Assembly (NCBI GenBank): GCA_022385755.1
Contig: MU278354.1
Coordinates: forward strand, 124,001 to 188,000
Length of the DNA: 64,000 bases
Direction of reading: 5' to 3'
Source of the DNA: Trametopsis cervina
Lineage: Eukaryota > Basidiomycota > Agaricomycetes > Polyporales > Irpicaceae
Under the pieces are notes generated by a model that saw nothing but the letters and a program-made list of their open reading frames with translations, made no database searches and had not been told where the DNA came from. Positions 1 to 12,100 of the stretch are shown one piece after another. Every line of letters begins with the position of its first letter. Position 1 is the stretch's first letter. The position numbers were made by a program, and so were the translations under genes.

Positions 1-325
1 CAGCCCGTGCAACTGCTGTGGCTCACCGACTTGATATTGTTCTTCACCCTCAGGGCTTGGGCTCAGCCGTCGTCTCTTAACCATACGAAACGACGATTAA
101 CGGTTCTTCAACACGAGGGCGCAGACGCGAAATGCAACGATCGTACGTGCAAGAGCGCAGGTCGCGTTCTCAGCATCGTGCCGGCGCGTGGGCCGCGGCG
201 AACGCGCTTCTACCGTGCATAGCTCACGTGCAGCTATCCCGTCATGGCGCCTACACAGGGTCGCTGATCGCGCTGCCCATCCCAATCTACAACGACGTTC
301 AACCACTCACGCACCAGTGTTAATC
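1..325. other. 5' flank of MTC1, no gene seen
   Basis: This is the stretch upstream of the first gene. Open frames run through it, including one in frame with the MTC1 start, but none shows family similarity. The conserved MTC1 N-terminus begins only at 326. It probably holds the promoter and 5' UTR of MTC1 and the edge of an unseen upstream gene. Confidence 0.4.
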
Positions 326-1813
326 ATGGCCGGAAAGCCGAAATCGAAACAGCAGGAGGCCCTCCAATTCCTCGACGATCTGGATAACCTAGCGCCGCCG
401 CCTGCGGGCACAGGTGCTGGTCAAACAGCAACAACAGGAGCAGGAGGAGCGCCGCCAGAGGGCGAGGCAGAAGTGTACGCGTTCATCGACGAAATCACGC
501 AGAAAAGCTCGGAGCCGCCGCGCGTCGTCCTCTCGCACGTCGACCGGCCGCTCTCGCGCGCAGGCACACCGACACTCCGTAAGAGCACCGAGCGCGTGAA
601 GGTTGGACAGGCTGCGCCTTTGCTCCCGTCCTCCGCGGCCGGCGCGTCACCGATCGTTCGCTCTGAGTCGACGAGCTCGAGGATATCGCTCGCCTCGACG
701 TCGAGGGCCGAGTCGCGCACCGCGACACCTCCCCCGCAGCCGCAGGCCTCGCAGTCGTCGGGATGGGGCTGGGGCAACGTCTGGTCGAGCGCGACGACGG
801 TGATCCAGCAGGCAAGGACGGCTGTGGATGAGCAGGTCAAGAATCTCCCTGCCATACCCGCGAATGAGCAGGCGAGGAAGTGGGGGGAGGGCGTGTTGGA
901 GTATGCTAAGAACGCGCAGTTGGACAAGCTCGGTGCGTTTGCTGAGTTTATTTCGTCTCTCATCTCCGGACGTTGAAAGTTGATTACCTATCATTGCAGG
1001 TCAAGATTTCAAGCGCGTGGGATTGTCTACGCTCACTGATATTCTCAATGTCGTCGCTCCGCCCATATCAGAGCACGAGGTGATCAAGGTGTGGTTGAGC
1101 CATGACATGAAAGGCTACGAAGGCGTTGAGTCTCTGGTCTACCGCGCCCTCATACGGGTCTGTATCCTTCATTTCCTATCGTTACTCCAGCTCTCATGTC
1201 TGCATTAGATTCTAGAGCAAGTAGAGGGTGGTGATTTGGTCGTAAACCGCGGCGACGAGTCCCGCCCTAAGAACGCTGAATCAGAGAAGCGCGATCTGAA
1301 CACGGTAGAAGGCCTCGATGCCGCCGTCAAACTAGCCCAGGCAAGTTCCACTCACACGACTAGTGGTCCTGTAACTGACCCAGCCACACACAGGCTAACC
1401 TCGAGGAGCTTATCAAGCGGAACGCACAGCCCGAGCAGCCCGCCGTCAACTCTTCACAGAACCCCGCCACGTACTCCTACGTCTATCTCCGTATTCAGCC
1501 GTTCATAAGTACACTCACACTCCCGCACAACGGCGCGACCGTAGATGGGCAGCCCGCATCCCACTCAACGCTGCAATTTGTCCTGTACCTCTCCGACCCA
1601 GGACATCAACTTACTCACTCCACGGTGACCCAGGCCGTGCCTGGCAAATGGCTCGAGCTCTGGGATCAATATGACTGGGTGGAAGATCTTGTGGTCGAAG
1701 CTATCAGACTTGGCGTGGAGGTACTCGGGCAGGAATATATTGTCTCACGGATGGGCTGGGACAAGAAGCAAGATATCACTGAGGTCGAGCCGGCTGCAGC
1801 AGAAACGGCGTAG
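326..1813 (+). CDS. MTC1: Mtc1-family protein (maintenance of telomere capping, DUF5427)
   Basis: Four exons join into a protein of about 400 residues: 326-932, 1000-1157, 1209-1340 and 1394-1813. The N-terminus (KQQEALQFLDDLDNL) and the central block (LDKLGQDFKRVGLSTLTDIL...VWLSHDM, then LEQVEGGDLVV) are characteristic of the fungal Mtc1 family. The family is named for a yeast genetic link to telomere capping and is thought to act in membrane trafficking; its biochemistry is not settled. The start at 326 is chosen because the conserved sequence begins there, although the frame is open upstream to 188. A Ser/Thr/Pro-rich linker separates the conserved N- and C-terminal parts. The third intron (1341-1393) appears to have a GC-AG boundary (cag|gcaagt), because no GT donor keeps the frame. 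The gene is convergent with the complex I gene that follows. Confidence 0.85.
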
Positions 1814-1942
1814 CGCGCTCTAACTTGATGATCGAGTTTCCTCACCTTTGGAAGTGATCACTTTCGTGTACTGTTCGCAAGGCGCATCGGTTTAGGAAAG
1901 CTAAAGAATGTATTATTAACACGGAATAGCTGCACCCGGTAT

Positions 1943-3136
1943 CTATTTCTTCTGCTCGGGTGGTGGCGGGGGTGGGGGGACGTGCTTGAGCTCCTCGGGT
2001 CTCTTGGGTGTTGTGCCGTCGCCGACTTGCTCCCATGGAGACAACGCGTCGAAGTTCCTATATCGCACATCTTTAGAACGACACTCATCTGGCTGTAAGC
2101 ATTGGTACATACCTGAATGCCTGAGTGAGCTGCAGGGGCTCGTAGACGACGCGCTTGCGCTCCTCGTCGTAGCGGACCTCGGTGTATCCCTGGGATAGCG
2201 TAAGACGGCGTGCTCGCAAGCGCATAGGTGACGGCGATGAGGACATACCGTCAGAGGGAAGTCTTTTCTGAGTGGGTGGCCCTCGAAGCCTAAAGACATA
2301 TCCGTTTACACATTTGTACAGCACACTGAAGCTACCGCGTACGTACCGTAGTCGGTCAATATGCGGCGACTGGGGCTCCCGTTAGCACACGGCTTGTTTG
2401 TGGAAAGAAAACATGCAGGGACTCACAGATCCGGGTGTCCCTCAAAGAATACACCAAACAGGTCCCAAACCTCCCGCTCATACCTTCGGATGCAATCAGT
2501 CCGCGCGCCCCTTCACTGCGACAAGCCTGCAAAATGCGAGCACTCACCAATCCGCACCCCTAAACAAGCCCGCCGCACTCGGCACAGGATCGACCTCGCT
2601 CGCATATGTCTTGACCCTAACACGCGTGGCATGCTTGACACTCAATAAGTGGTACACGACCTCAAAGCGCTTCTCGCGTTCGGGGAAGTCGACGGCGGTG
2701 ACGTCCATGACGCTCTTGAACTGCGCCGTCGCGTGGTCGCGCAGAAAGGCGAGCACGGGTAGCAAAGCGGACGGCGCGACGTGTATCGTCAACTCGTCCC
2801 GCAGTACCGTGAACTGCTGCACGAATTTGGGCAGGCACTGCGTCAGGTATGCGCCGTAGGTGTGTAAAGCCTCGGTCGTTTGTGCGTGCCGCGTTATAGA
2901 CGGGTTCGGTGAGGTCGGTTCGGTGAAGGGCGAGGCGGATGCTGTGGGTTATCGAGGAGGGCGGAGAGTGAGATGATTAGGTTGTGCAGGATACCGGAAC
3001 GTGCGGGTGTGAACGTACCCTTTGAGGATTGCGAAGAGTGCATCTTCCTCGTCGCAACTGCGGCAGCAACGGCCTGCCTGGCAGGAGCATGCTGTGGGAC
3101 GAGCCTGCCGGCTCGCAAAGCCAGGCGGAGAGACAT
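1943..3136 (-). CDS. NDUFS3: NADH:ubiquinone oxidoreductase 30 kDa subunit (complex I, NDUFS3/NuoC), mitochondrial precursor
   Basis: Seven exons on the minus strand: 3136-3019, 2941-2548, 2483-2427, 2369-2347, 2289-2249, 2189-2113 and 2057-1943. They give a protein of about 270 residues. The first ~35 residues are rich in Arg, Ala and Ser without acids, a typical mitochondrial presequence. The core carries the complex I 30 kDa signature: FRGADWYEREVWDLFGVFF, then [25 protein letters not shown] and GYTEVRYDEE. The protein ends in a Pro/Lys tail. The family belongs to the peripheral arm of complex I in the mitochondrial matrix. The signature is broken by five introns, and exon 4 is only 23 nt. 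The start lies 227 bp from the divergent BCAS2 start. Confidence 0.95.
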
Positions 3137-3363
3137 CGCAGCAGTAGGTAGTAGTCGTAAAACACAGTTCAGCGAAACGTTGGGAGCGAGCGGCTCGCCA
3201 CGAGCGTTTGGCACTCCGACCTGATACGAGCGCCTGCAAAGCCTGCGCCACCGACTCTCTATTCGCATCACCAGTCCGCACTGTGCAGCTTCCCACAAGC
3301 ACTTCCTTGGACGACCACCGCCACCACGACCACGACATCTTCACCCCCTCGCGCATACTAGCG

Positions 3364-4390
3364 ATGTCGGCGCCCGCCATATTTGACTCGCTGCCGTACT
3401 ACGATAATGACCTCGAGCGCGACCCGCATTTGAAGGAGGCGGCTGAGCGGCTCGTCGCGCGCGAGCTCGGCACAGCGCACAGCAGCGGCGGGCTGCATCC
3501 GCGCGTCCCGCCGCCATTAGAGCTATTTACTGTGTGTACAATATTACCTTCTCTCTTCTCAACTTTCGTTTTTCGGTCTTAATGGTCATTCTGTGATGGT
3601 GATATTGGAACTGACACCGAACGCAGAAGAACCCATTATTGCAAGCCGAGCTCGCGCGTATCGAGGCGCACCAACCCCTCCCGCCGCTCGACACCTCGCG
3701 ATACCAGCTCCCTGGGCCCAGTGCCTCCGCGTCCGAGGCAGACTGGGATGCCGCCGTGAACAATGCGCACGCACAACTTGAGCACCAGCGGCTAAGGTGC
3801 GCATCACCCTCCCCTCCCCTTACCTGTGCAATTGGCATGAAATGCTGACCCTGCGGCGGTGAACATGTAGACATACGAACCTGGCGCTGCTACAGAGCTA
3901 CGGCTCGAACGCCTGGCGGATACACAACTACCAGCTCGAGAACACTGCGACGCTATTGGACAAGGCGGTCGAGGATCTTAAGCAGCTGACGGTGGAGGTG
4001 AACAGGGAAAGAAAGAACTTCCAGGTGGGCTTATCGATTCTTGTCTTACTACTTCTCGTACTCCTTTCCCCTGGTCTGCACTTCTTGCACTTCTTGCATC
4101 TTGCATCACCTGTCGAGCATCAAACTGATCGCACGTCTCCCCTGCCATCCTGCCATCTTCCCTCGTACCTCTCACACGACCACTAAATGCAAAACACGAA
4201 CAAAAACACTCAACGCAAAACACGATCACATAACAATATACAGACGACCGTCGGTGCACAGCTCACGAGCCTCGAAACACGGTGGACGGAGCTCATCTCA
4301 AACGTGCTGCAGATAGAGATGGCCAACGTCGCACTCGAATCCGAGATCGACAGGCTCAACAAAAAAGAAGTCGAGCTCGCCGGTCTCTGA
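3364..4390 (+). CDS. BCAS2: Pre-mRNA-splicing factor BCAS2/SPF27 (Cwf7) homologue
   Basis: Four exons (3364-3531, 3627-3796, 3871-4024, 4244-4390) give about 212 residues, the usual size of the family. The N-terminus has the BCAS2 signature DSLPYYDNDLE, and the C-terminal half is a predicted coiled coil (NALLQSYG..AWRIHNYQLE, then LETRWTELISNVLQIEMAN). BCAS2/SPF27 is a core subunit of the Prp19 (NineTeen) complex, which enters the spliceosome at activation; it acts in the nucleus. The start is the first ATG of the conserved frame. The last intron (4025-4243) is unusually long for this window and is rich in CTT/CACTTCTTG and ACAC tracts. The promoter is shared with the complex I 30 kDa gene. 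Confidence 0.9.
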
Positions 4391-4710
4391 CCGCCGCGGC
4401 AGCATCTTGCACCTCCGCACCCGGAGCCACACACACACACCGCCATGTAATGTATAATGTCCACTGTAATTTCATAACCTAGTGCGATGATGCGTGATAA
4501 TTCGATAACAGGACAGGGTACAGGTACAGGTACAGATAAAGAGTTACACATAGAGAGAGAAAGAGAGCGAGGGTCCCTCAGGGTTCCCGGGTCCAATGTC
4601 CTAATCTAATAAGCTAATAGTCTGCAGGGAAATTCGAAAATCCGTCTAGGGAGCGAAAGGCAACGAAGCGAAATGAAAGGGAAGGGAAGTGTACAGGGGG
4701 TGGGAAGGGT
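4391..4710. other. Convergent spacer between BCAS2 and the exonuclease-like gene
   Basis: A 320 bp spacer between two 3' ends. It contains a CA-dinucleotide run near 4430 and GA-rich and ACAGGT-rich simple sequence near 4510-4570. No reading frame with family similarity was found; it probably holds both 3' UTRs. Confidence 0.5.
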
Positions 4711-5854
4711 TCAGTTGAAGCAGTTGGCGTAGGCATCGGGAGGGAGGGCGCAAGGCCAGGAGCCGGAGGCGACGATGCCCTCCCAGACCTTCTCGCAGGA
4801 GCGGAAGAGGTCCATCGCGGCGCGGGCGTGCTCGACCTTGAAAACGAACGGTGAGTATCGTTATCCTCATTCTTTTTGATCCCGTGTATGCGTGTGTATG
4901 CGCGGGGAGAGTGCTCACCGGATGTTCACCGTGCAGACCGATGTTGCGTGCCAGGAGCTGGTTGACGAGCGCGACGAGGGGGACGACGTGCGTCGCGCGG
5001 ACGCGGAGGCTGCGCCGGAAGGGCAGGAAGAGCGCGACGTCGCGTGTGTCGATGGCCGGGTGGGAGAGGCCCATGACCTGTTTTGCGCTGTGGTAAGCAT
5101 CGCCGCGAGGAAGAGGGGAATAGAGAGAAGACTAACGGAAAGGAACTCCCAGAGGGCATACCCGACCAACAGCTTGTCGCGCAGAAGGTTAGCGACGCGC
5201 TGCTGGACCTCTGGGAACGGCGGCGCTGTCGTATGCGGCGGGTGAGTACGCTAGTTGGCGGGAAGAGATGAGATCAACACGTACCGCGAGCGAGCGTGTA
5301 GGGCGTGAGGCCCGTCTGTGCGGCGCGATAGTCGCTGACTGGCTGCCTGTATGCGGTGAGTGAGCTCGAGCTCGTTGAATGCGTTGTGGCGGTAGGACTC
5401 ACGTGGGGCGGACGTAGGTGTCATACACGACGAAGCCGCGGTAGTCGATCATAGTGACGCGTCTGCAAGATCGACGGTGCCACGGGAGGATCAGCGTCAG
5501 CTCGGCGATCAGGGGTGCAGCGGCGACGACGTAGGTTCAAGCACTCACGCGACCATGGGCAGCCTTGAAATGCCGTGCAGGACGACCTGGACCGCGGCGC
5601 CGATGTACCTGGGGGGCGGGTGAGCGATGCGCGGCGCAAGGGGACGCGTGAAGGACCTACTTTTCTGGCGGAAAGACCTTGGTAGGATGCCAGCTCGGGG
5701 CCTGAGAGGGACCTGCTTGCATACTGGCGACGGCGATCTCGCGGGAGGGAACAAAGTCCTGGAAGAGCTGGGGATCGTTCCAGGTGCTCTGTGGGGACGC
5801 GGAGGAGGAGTGCATGCTCTCTGCGAGCTCGTAGGGGTAAGTGACGTCTGACAT
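4711..5854 (-). CDS. REXO4/ISG20-like exonuclease-fold protein, catalytic residues lost
   Basis: Spliced from at least seven exons, with joins at about 5659/5610, 5556/5465, 5402/5344, 5285/5232, 5140/5088 and 4919/4841. The downstream half follows the RNA exonuclease 4 family fold: RVTMIDYRGFVVYDTYV, DYRAAQTGL, FPEVQQRVANLLRDKLLVGYALWEFLS, then HPAIDTRDVALFLPFR and EHPVEHARAAMDLF. The acidic residues of the DEDD site are missing. The DxE block (usually DCEMVG) reads GAAVQVVL, the GHALxND block reads GYALWEF, and the final EHxxxxDA block reads EHPVEHA. The fold is therefore kept, but metal-dependent nuclease activity is not expected. The start at 5854 (MSDVTYPYEL) follows a Ser-rich in-frame stretch, so the true N-terminus could lie further upstream. 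The role is unknown; RNA binding or a scaffold is only an inference. Confidence 0.65.
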
Positions 5855-7074
5855 GGGGAACGAGGAGGTGGTAGATGAAGGTAAGGAAGATGAGGCGAAT
5901 GAGGAGGATGAGGAGGAGGACGATGAACCGGGAAGCGAGGACGAGGCAGCATAAATGCATAACGGAAAGACGCCAGCTCTGGGTATGTCTCTCTGGATGA
6001 AACATACGTGCAAGTGTGTATTGGTGGCCGACGTCGCGAGAGCTTGGGCGGAGGCTTCGGAGTCGGACGTGCAGCCAGTGCCCGCCCGGTCGCTTCCCTG
6101 ATGGACAGATCCACGGCGAGAAGCTGTGACGGGACTGTGACCGCTATCACCTGTCTACCGTGACCTCTATCACGACGCGACGTGTGATCTGCGACGTTGT
6201 TGCAAATCCTGCCCTGTCCGCACTACCTACCACCAGCATCACCCGCCGCTATAGTGCATCTCTCGTGTTCGATACATCTGCTCGCTCGTGTTCGATGCAT
6301 CTGCGCATGTTCGGTGCGTCAGTGCCTGCGTCAGTGCATCGCTCCGTGCATTAATCCATCTAATATCTCTCAAACAGTGACACGCTCGTTGCCAGCCGTC
6401 CGTTCCGTCCCTCCGATCAAATACACACCCCCACCCCGCGTCCAGCTCGTGCCTAGATCCCGCCGCCAAGCATGCCCTAGCAGCACAACCCGCGACGGCC
6501 CATTCAGTGCGTCTCGCTGACAGGCGATCAGGAACTGTGCCAATCTCCCAACGCAATTAAACGCAGGCACGGACACTGACACCGTCGACCGCAAACCGGT
6601 GCACACCGCGTCTCCTCGACACCTGTCCGTCTGTCGCTCCACCAGGGCCGTAGCCTGCGCGACCACCACCATTACCTCCACTATTATCACTGCTGCGCCC
6701 AGCCCAGGTGCGCACTACGTACGCGGACTGCCACGCAATTCCGATCCCCACCGTGCATATCACACTCACACCGGACCCAATTTGTCCCAGACCAGAAAGA
6801 ACCAAGCGAACGAGGATGATACATTGCGTGTGCTATAGCTATATACGAACTCTCCATTTGATGCAACTCGGACGTCCCTCTTGCGCATCTACAATCGAGA
6901 CAACCGGATTTTTGTAATGTCAAAGAATAACAAAAACATAAAGCAAATACCGAGACGGAGACATAGTCTGCATCTCACGCAGAAGCGTCGTGCCGTGTCT
7001 TACAGGCACGGGCGGACCTCCCTTACCGCATCTCTGTCCTGGCGGCGATAGCAGTCAACGCACCCTCTCTAAAC
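5855..7074. other. Intergenic, no gene seen
   Basis: The region between the exonuclease-like gene start and the biotin synthase stop. It is rich in CACC, CATC and TCGC short motifs. Short open frames on both strands show no family similarity, no consistent splice pattern and no conserved-looking protein. It should contain the promoter of the upstream-reading gene and the 3' UTR of BIO2. Confidence 0.45.
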
Positions 7075-9132
7075 TCACTGCGGAGCCGCAGCGTCAGTCG
7101 CCGCCGCCGTTGTCGTCGGTTCCGCGCTCGTGGGCGGGAGGCGGTCGCCCTCCTTGCGCGCGACGTTCGTCTGCTCAAAGCTGCGCATGCCGTCCAGGCC
7201 CCACCGCGCCATCATCGCTTTGTCCTCGTCCCACGGCGAGCCTGCGTATTTATCAATCAGAATGGAGCCGTCGAAGAAGAGGCAAATTAAACAGGACGCA
7301 AATTAAAAACGAATGAATGAAATGAATGAAAAGTGGGCCCTGGCTGGCAGACAGGGTAAAACAGACAGAAGGCAATGCGATGCATTGGTCTGGTCTGTGT
7401 CGTCGCCGTGCACCGCTCCACAAAAACCAAAACCGCAATACCAAAACATACAGGCAAGAGCGAACGACAAGCCAAACACCACACATGTATTGCGGCGTGT
7501 CAAAGAAGCGTAAGGGGCAAGAAATCATCACTCACAGGGCGTGGTCAACATCTGTTCGCCGGTGAAGACAGCGTTCGCACCGGCCATGAAACACATCGCC
7601 TGCTTCGCCTCATCAAGCGTCTGTCGCCCGGCGGCAAGACGGATGATCGTCGTCGGGAGGACGATCCGGGCGGTCGCAATCGTGCGGAGCAGCGTGTGAT
7701 AGCCCACCGGCTGCGAGCGAACGAGGGGAGGAGGAGGAGGAGATGGACATTAGAATCTGTGTGGGACGGAGCGAGCGCAGATGGTGCCTACCTCGTTGTT
7801 CTCGAGTGGCGTGCCTTGGATCGGTACGAGCGCGTTAACGGGGAACGACTCGGGGTGCTCCGGCATGCTGTCCACCACCATAACATAACATCAACGCCAA
7901 CCCGGGGGAGAAGGTGGGAAGGAAGGGAGGTGAAGAAGGAAGGACGAATATTAGCAGCGGTGCTTCTGTGCCTGACTGATGTTCGCATGCAACTTACTTG
8001 GACACCTCCCAGATGAGCCCGACACGGTCTTCATCCGCCTCGCCCAGCCCGAGGATCCCGCCGGAGCAGACGCTAATACCAGCGTCGCGCACGGCAGTGA
8101 TCGTGTCGAGTCGCTCGTCGTATGACCGCGTTGTGATCACCTGTGCGATGCGGTGCGTTAGTAAATGTTGGGAAGATTTCGAAAACAGAGGAGACGCACA
8201 GACGGGTAGAACTCGCGCGATGTGTCGAGGTTGTGGTTATACGCCGTCAGGCCGCTGCAACAAAGATCCTGTTAGACCATGAACAAAGATGCCCAGCCGA
8301 CTCAAAAAAAACGCGGGTCGTGAGTAGCCCCGCCGCCACGTGAGAACCACCGCAAAAACAAAGCAAACAGAACGAAAAACGACTTACGCCTCTTTGAGCC
8401 TCCTCGCCTGCTCAGGCGAGAGCATGCCCAGCGTCGTGCACACCTCCATGCCCATCGCGCGCACCTCTCCGACCATCGTCAGTATCTTCTCGAACCCGCG
8501 CTTGCGCCCTGCGAGGTCGCGCCATGCCGCACCCATGCAGAAGCGCGTGCTTCCGTTCTCCTTCGCCTTGCGCGCGGCTGCGAGCACTGGCTCGATGTCT
8601 ACTAGCCGTGAGGCTTCGGTTGGCGTTGAGTACCGTGAAGATTGGGAGCAGTAGGAGCCTGTGGACATCTCGGTTTAGTCTCTGGTTTTGTAGATCATAC
8701 AGCCCGCGGGTCTCTGTGTCCCCGTTTCCTAACATATTCCGCCTTTCGCAGTGTTGTGGGAGACACAGAGCCGTGCGATGCATCGCGTCAAAGCCTCTCA
8801 GAACCACTCACAATCTTCAGAGCATCCTCCCGCTGAATGAAAACTCTTCCGTCAGACTGGATCTCTTCAAAAACCAAAACACAGAACGTACTCTTGATAT
8901 TCATGAGCGTGCACAACTGGATCTTCGACGGGTCATGATGCTCCCTATGCACAGCAGCCGCGCGGAACACGAGCTCGAGCAGCGGCGTATCGTAGATCGC
9001 CTTTATCTCGCCCTTGCGCCAGTCATGCCGCGTCGTCTTCGCCGCCGCTGCAGTGGTCTCTGGGGACGCAACATGCGTTGCGAGCCCGCGCGCGAGGCGG
9101 CGGGCGGGTGAGAAGAGCGCGGTGCGGAACAT
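7075..9132 (-). CDS. BIO2: Biotin synthase, mitochondrial (radical SAM)
   Basis: BIO2 converts dethiobiotin to biotin using S-adenosylmethionine and iron-sulfur clusters, normally in mitochondria. The N-terminus ([21 protein letters not shown]) looks like a mitochondrial presequence. The radical-SAM cysteines lie in [16 protein letters not shown], which is assembled across three exons: exon 1 ends at 8892 (NIK), a 21 nt microexon at 8832-8812 gives GGCSED, and the next exon starts at 8658 with the third Cys. Further signatures are [11 protein letters not shown], the NHNLDTS block, and [17 protein letters not shown]. The C-terminus is Ala/Thr/Pro-rich. Without the microexon the CxxxCxxC motif would be lost. 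The 5' flank is the largest gene-poor area of the window. Confidence 0.95.
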
Positions 9133-12100
9133 CGGTGGCTTGTTTTGCTTTTCTGTTCTACTCTATTCTAGTATGTCGTGTCGCTTGGTTCCTTATACAC
9201 TCGCTGGTAGTGTTTGCGAGCGAATCGGCGCGGGCGATGATGACTCGGGTAGATAACTTGCGACTCAGATCGCGGTCGCAGGAGAAGATGTGCGTGGGTA
9301 TGCGAACGATCTAAGCTCGTCTCTAAAAGCCTTATGTCTCCGTCGACGAGCCTACGAGGGGAGATGCAAGACACGGGGCGGTGTTTGAGTGGGGAAGAGA
9401 GAAAGAGCGATGGGAGAGCACGAGCGGGCCTATCGTCCGCGAGCGATTTCGAGCGACGGCGGTGCGTTGGGGGAGATCTGATCAGTGATCAGGATGGAGG
9501 CGCCCATAAATTAGCATGCAGGTGAGCGCTGGCGGGAGGTGCTCTTGCTCTTCGGTCCGCCCTCCATGTTCTGCACTCTTGATGTCTGGAAACCTGACTT
9601 GTTGGATAGGAAGGCAAGAACGATGTCATATGCTCCTAGAACTGTATGTCGGGGGTTCTTTCCATCTACGTGCGCCGGTACTTGAGCTCACCTGTAACCC
9701 CAGCATGCCACAGAAACGACGTCGGAGCGCTCGAGCAGTGACGTTCCCGCGAGAGAGCCCCGCTGCTTTTACAGCCACCACCCACATCAAGCAAGAAAGC
9801 CCAACCAACCAACGTCCAGAATCCCCACGAAAAGCTGAAGCACAACCTTCACCCGCGCTCCGCGGCTCATCCGCCCCCAGGCCGCTTACTGCCTTCTTAA
9901 GAGAGGAGGGGTGAGGGAGGGATGGGAGGGGACACGAACGGTGACACGAGCTGTCAACCCCCCCGTGATGGCGGCGCCGCGTCGCGACCAACGCAGCGCG
10001 CGACACCCACCCTCGGACGCCTACAAGCCCACGCAAGACTCGTGACAGCGGGCACGGACGTCCTGCTCAGCTTCAACACGATCTACATACCAGTGCCGCA
10101 CCGCCTGTCTAAACGCCATACGCTTATTCTGGGCCACATCCCGTCCCGCCCTGAGCTCGATGACGAGGGCGACCCTGGACGCGTTGGCAGCAGCTTGACA
10201 AGGCGTGTTTGAAGGGGTAGGGCGGCAGCTAAGTTGACAGCGCGTTGCGTTGCGTCGCGGCGAAAGCACGTCCGACTCCGCCTCGCTCTCTACCTCCGCA
10301 TCCACCGTCTCCGCTCAAACACTTTCACTCACTCACGCTCAAACACGTCTACTCCTCGGTCCTTCGGTGTCAGTCCGCAAGAACGTTAGGAGCAAGCCTT
10401 GACCGGACTCGGACGCGGATGCACATCCCCTCGGCTCGCCGGTGATCAACAGACCAGAGCTTGTGTGAAGGATGCACGGTGCGCTGGGTTGGACGAAGGT
10501 CACAGTGCATACATCATACTAGTACACCCGGCACCGAGGACGGCCGGTGCACGATCGTCACAGAAGCCTTTCAATCTCGTTCTCGTTCGCTCGTCCGTTT
10601 CGAGTGCACGAGGCTCGGCGAGGCACACAACCATTTGACGTGCAATCGCGGTCGGGCGCTGCACGATACGCGAACGCGGCCGTCTTTTCTCTCCGGCTAG
10701 AATGGAGAGCAAGAAATGGAGAGACCGCATTGCTCTACCTCCAGCGGCCGCGGTGAAGGAAGATCCCGTCTGTCCGTCCGTTTAGAATGGAACAGTAATA
10801 GCAAGAATGACGGAGGATGGCGGACGTGTACTTGGATTGGATGCACGGGAACCACGTCGTACAAGAATCCCGCCGGCAAGCTAATCAGCGTCTTCGCTTC
10901 GCATTCCAGTCCACACATCCCTTCCAGCGTCTGTGTGTGTCTAGCAGGCCACCATTGTCATTGCAGTCATCCAGCCCATCTCGTTCGTCAACGTCATGTC
11001 TCGTGGGTGCAGGGTATGGATGTGATCGCTGCCGTACCCTGCGTCCACGAAACATGGCCGGACCTCCCGATCGAAATCAGAATACACATACTGTACTGTA
11101 CCTCTTTCCTTACCCTTCCTTGGCCCAGCCCATCGTCAGCGCAGCCCAGCTCGGCGAACTTGGCCGACGCGAACGTCCTCTCCATTCCAGCCCAGCGTAG
11201 CCCCAAAATTCAACAACAGCGCACCGCACACCGAAGTGCGTCCCCATCTCATATCACGAGCTTCCCCACCCTCAATCAAAATTAAATTAAATTTAAGCTC
11301 GAACAGCCCTTTCCCAGGCTAGGAGACGAGACGATAAGCCAGTGCAGGAAACGTCTACGGAAACGAAACGAGACGAGGGAAGGCAGCAATAGCAGTCCAT
11401 CGAGCCCCAGACGTCACCAGTTAATATCGAATCGAATCCCCTTCCCCACACTAGGTTGACCACGGGGCCCAGCAGCTTGACGTCGCGCGAACAGCGAAAC
11501 GGTGTATTCGCGTACAATACAGCATACGACACATTCGTCACCGCACGCTTACTATCGTGTCTCCCACGCGCGACAGCACAGCACAGCAGACCTCCTGTAC
11601 AGCACGGCACACAGTCAGACCGTCACCAGAACAGCCTCCATTACAAGTACAGTAATATCGAACTCGGACGTGTATACAACACCCGCACCCGACAACCGAT
11701 TTGGCTCTCTCCTCCCAATCAGAAAAATCCCAAATCCCACAACATAGACACACCCAGACCCAGGCCTCTCTGCATGACATGACAGTCGATGCGCGAAGGC
11801 ATATGACGGACGGGGCATGCACAGTTCTCTATGACCGCACAGGGCGGCTGCGGCTGCACCGCTTGTTCGTGCCGTGCCGTATCGTCCCAAGTGGAGTACG
11901 CCCGCTCCACACCCTCGGCCGCTGTTCGCTCAATCTCCGTGAGTAGGTGCATCATCGTCATCATTGCTTCCATAATGAAAAATCTGCCCTCCCTCCGTCA
12001 TTCCACGCGGATGGGTGAGCGGGGGGTGGGGTGGGGAGGCAGATGGGATGTGGGGGAAAACGTGCGTTAATATAAAAACTTTCTATGCAGTGCGGTGCGC

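Noticed and set aside
421..963. 180-codon minus frame inside MTC1 exon 1
   Set aside because: Antisense shadow of the GC-rich conserved MTC1 exon; no domain.
972..999. 28 nt intron at the end of the first long MTC1 frame
   Set aside because: Too short; the donor GTGCGT at 933 gives a 67 nt intron and the exact conserved LDKLGQDFKRVG.
5421..6150. Overlapping long minus frames (194 and 201 codons) near the exonuclease-like gene
   Set aside because: They run through introns in shifted frames and are Arg/Pro/Ser-rich; the spliced frame matches a family.
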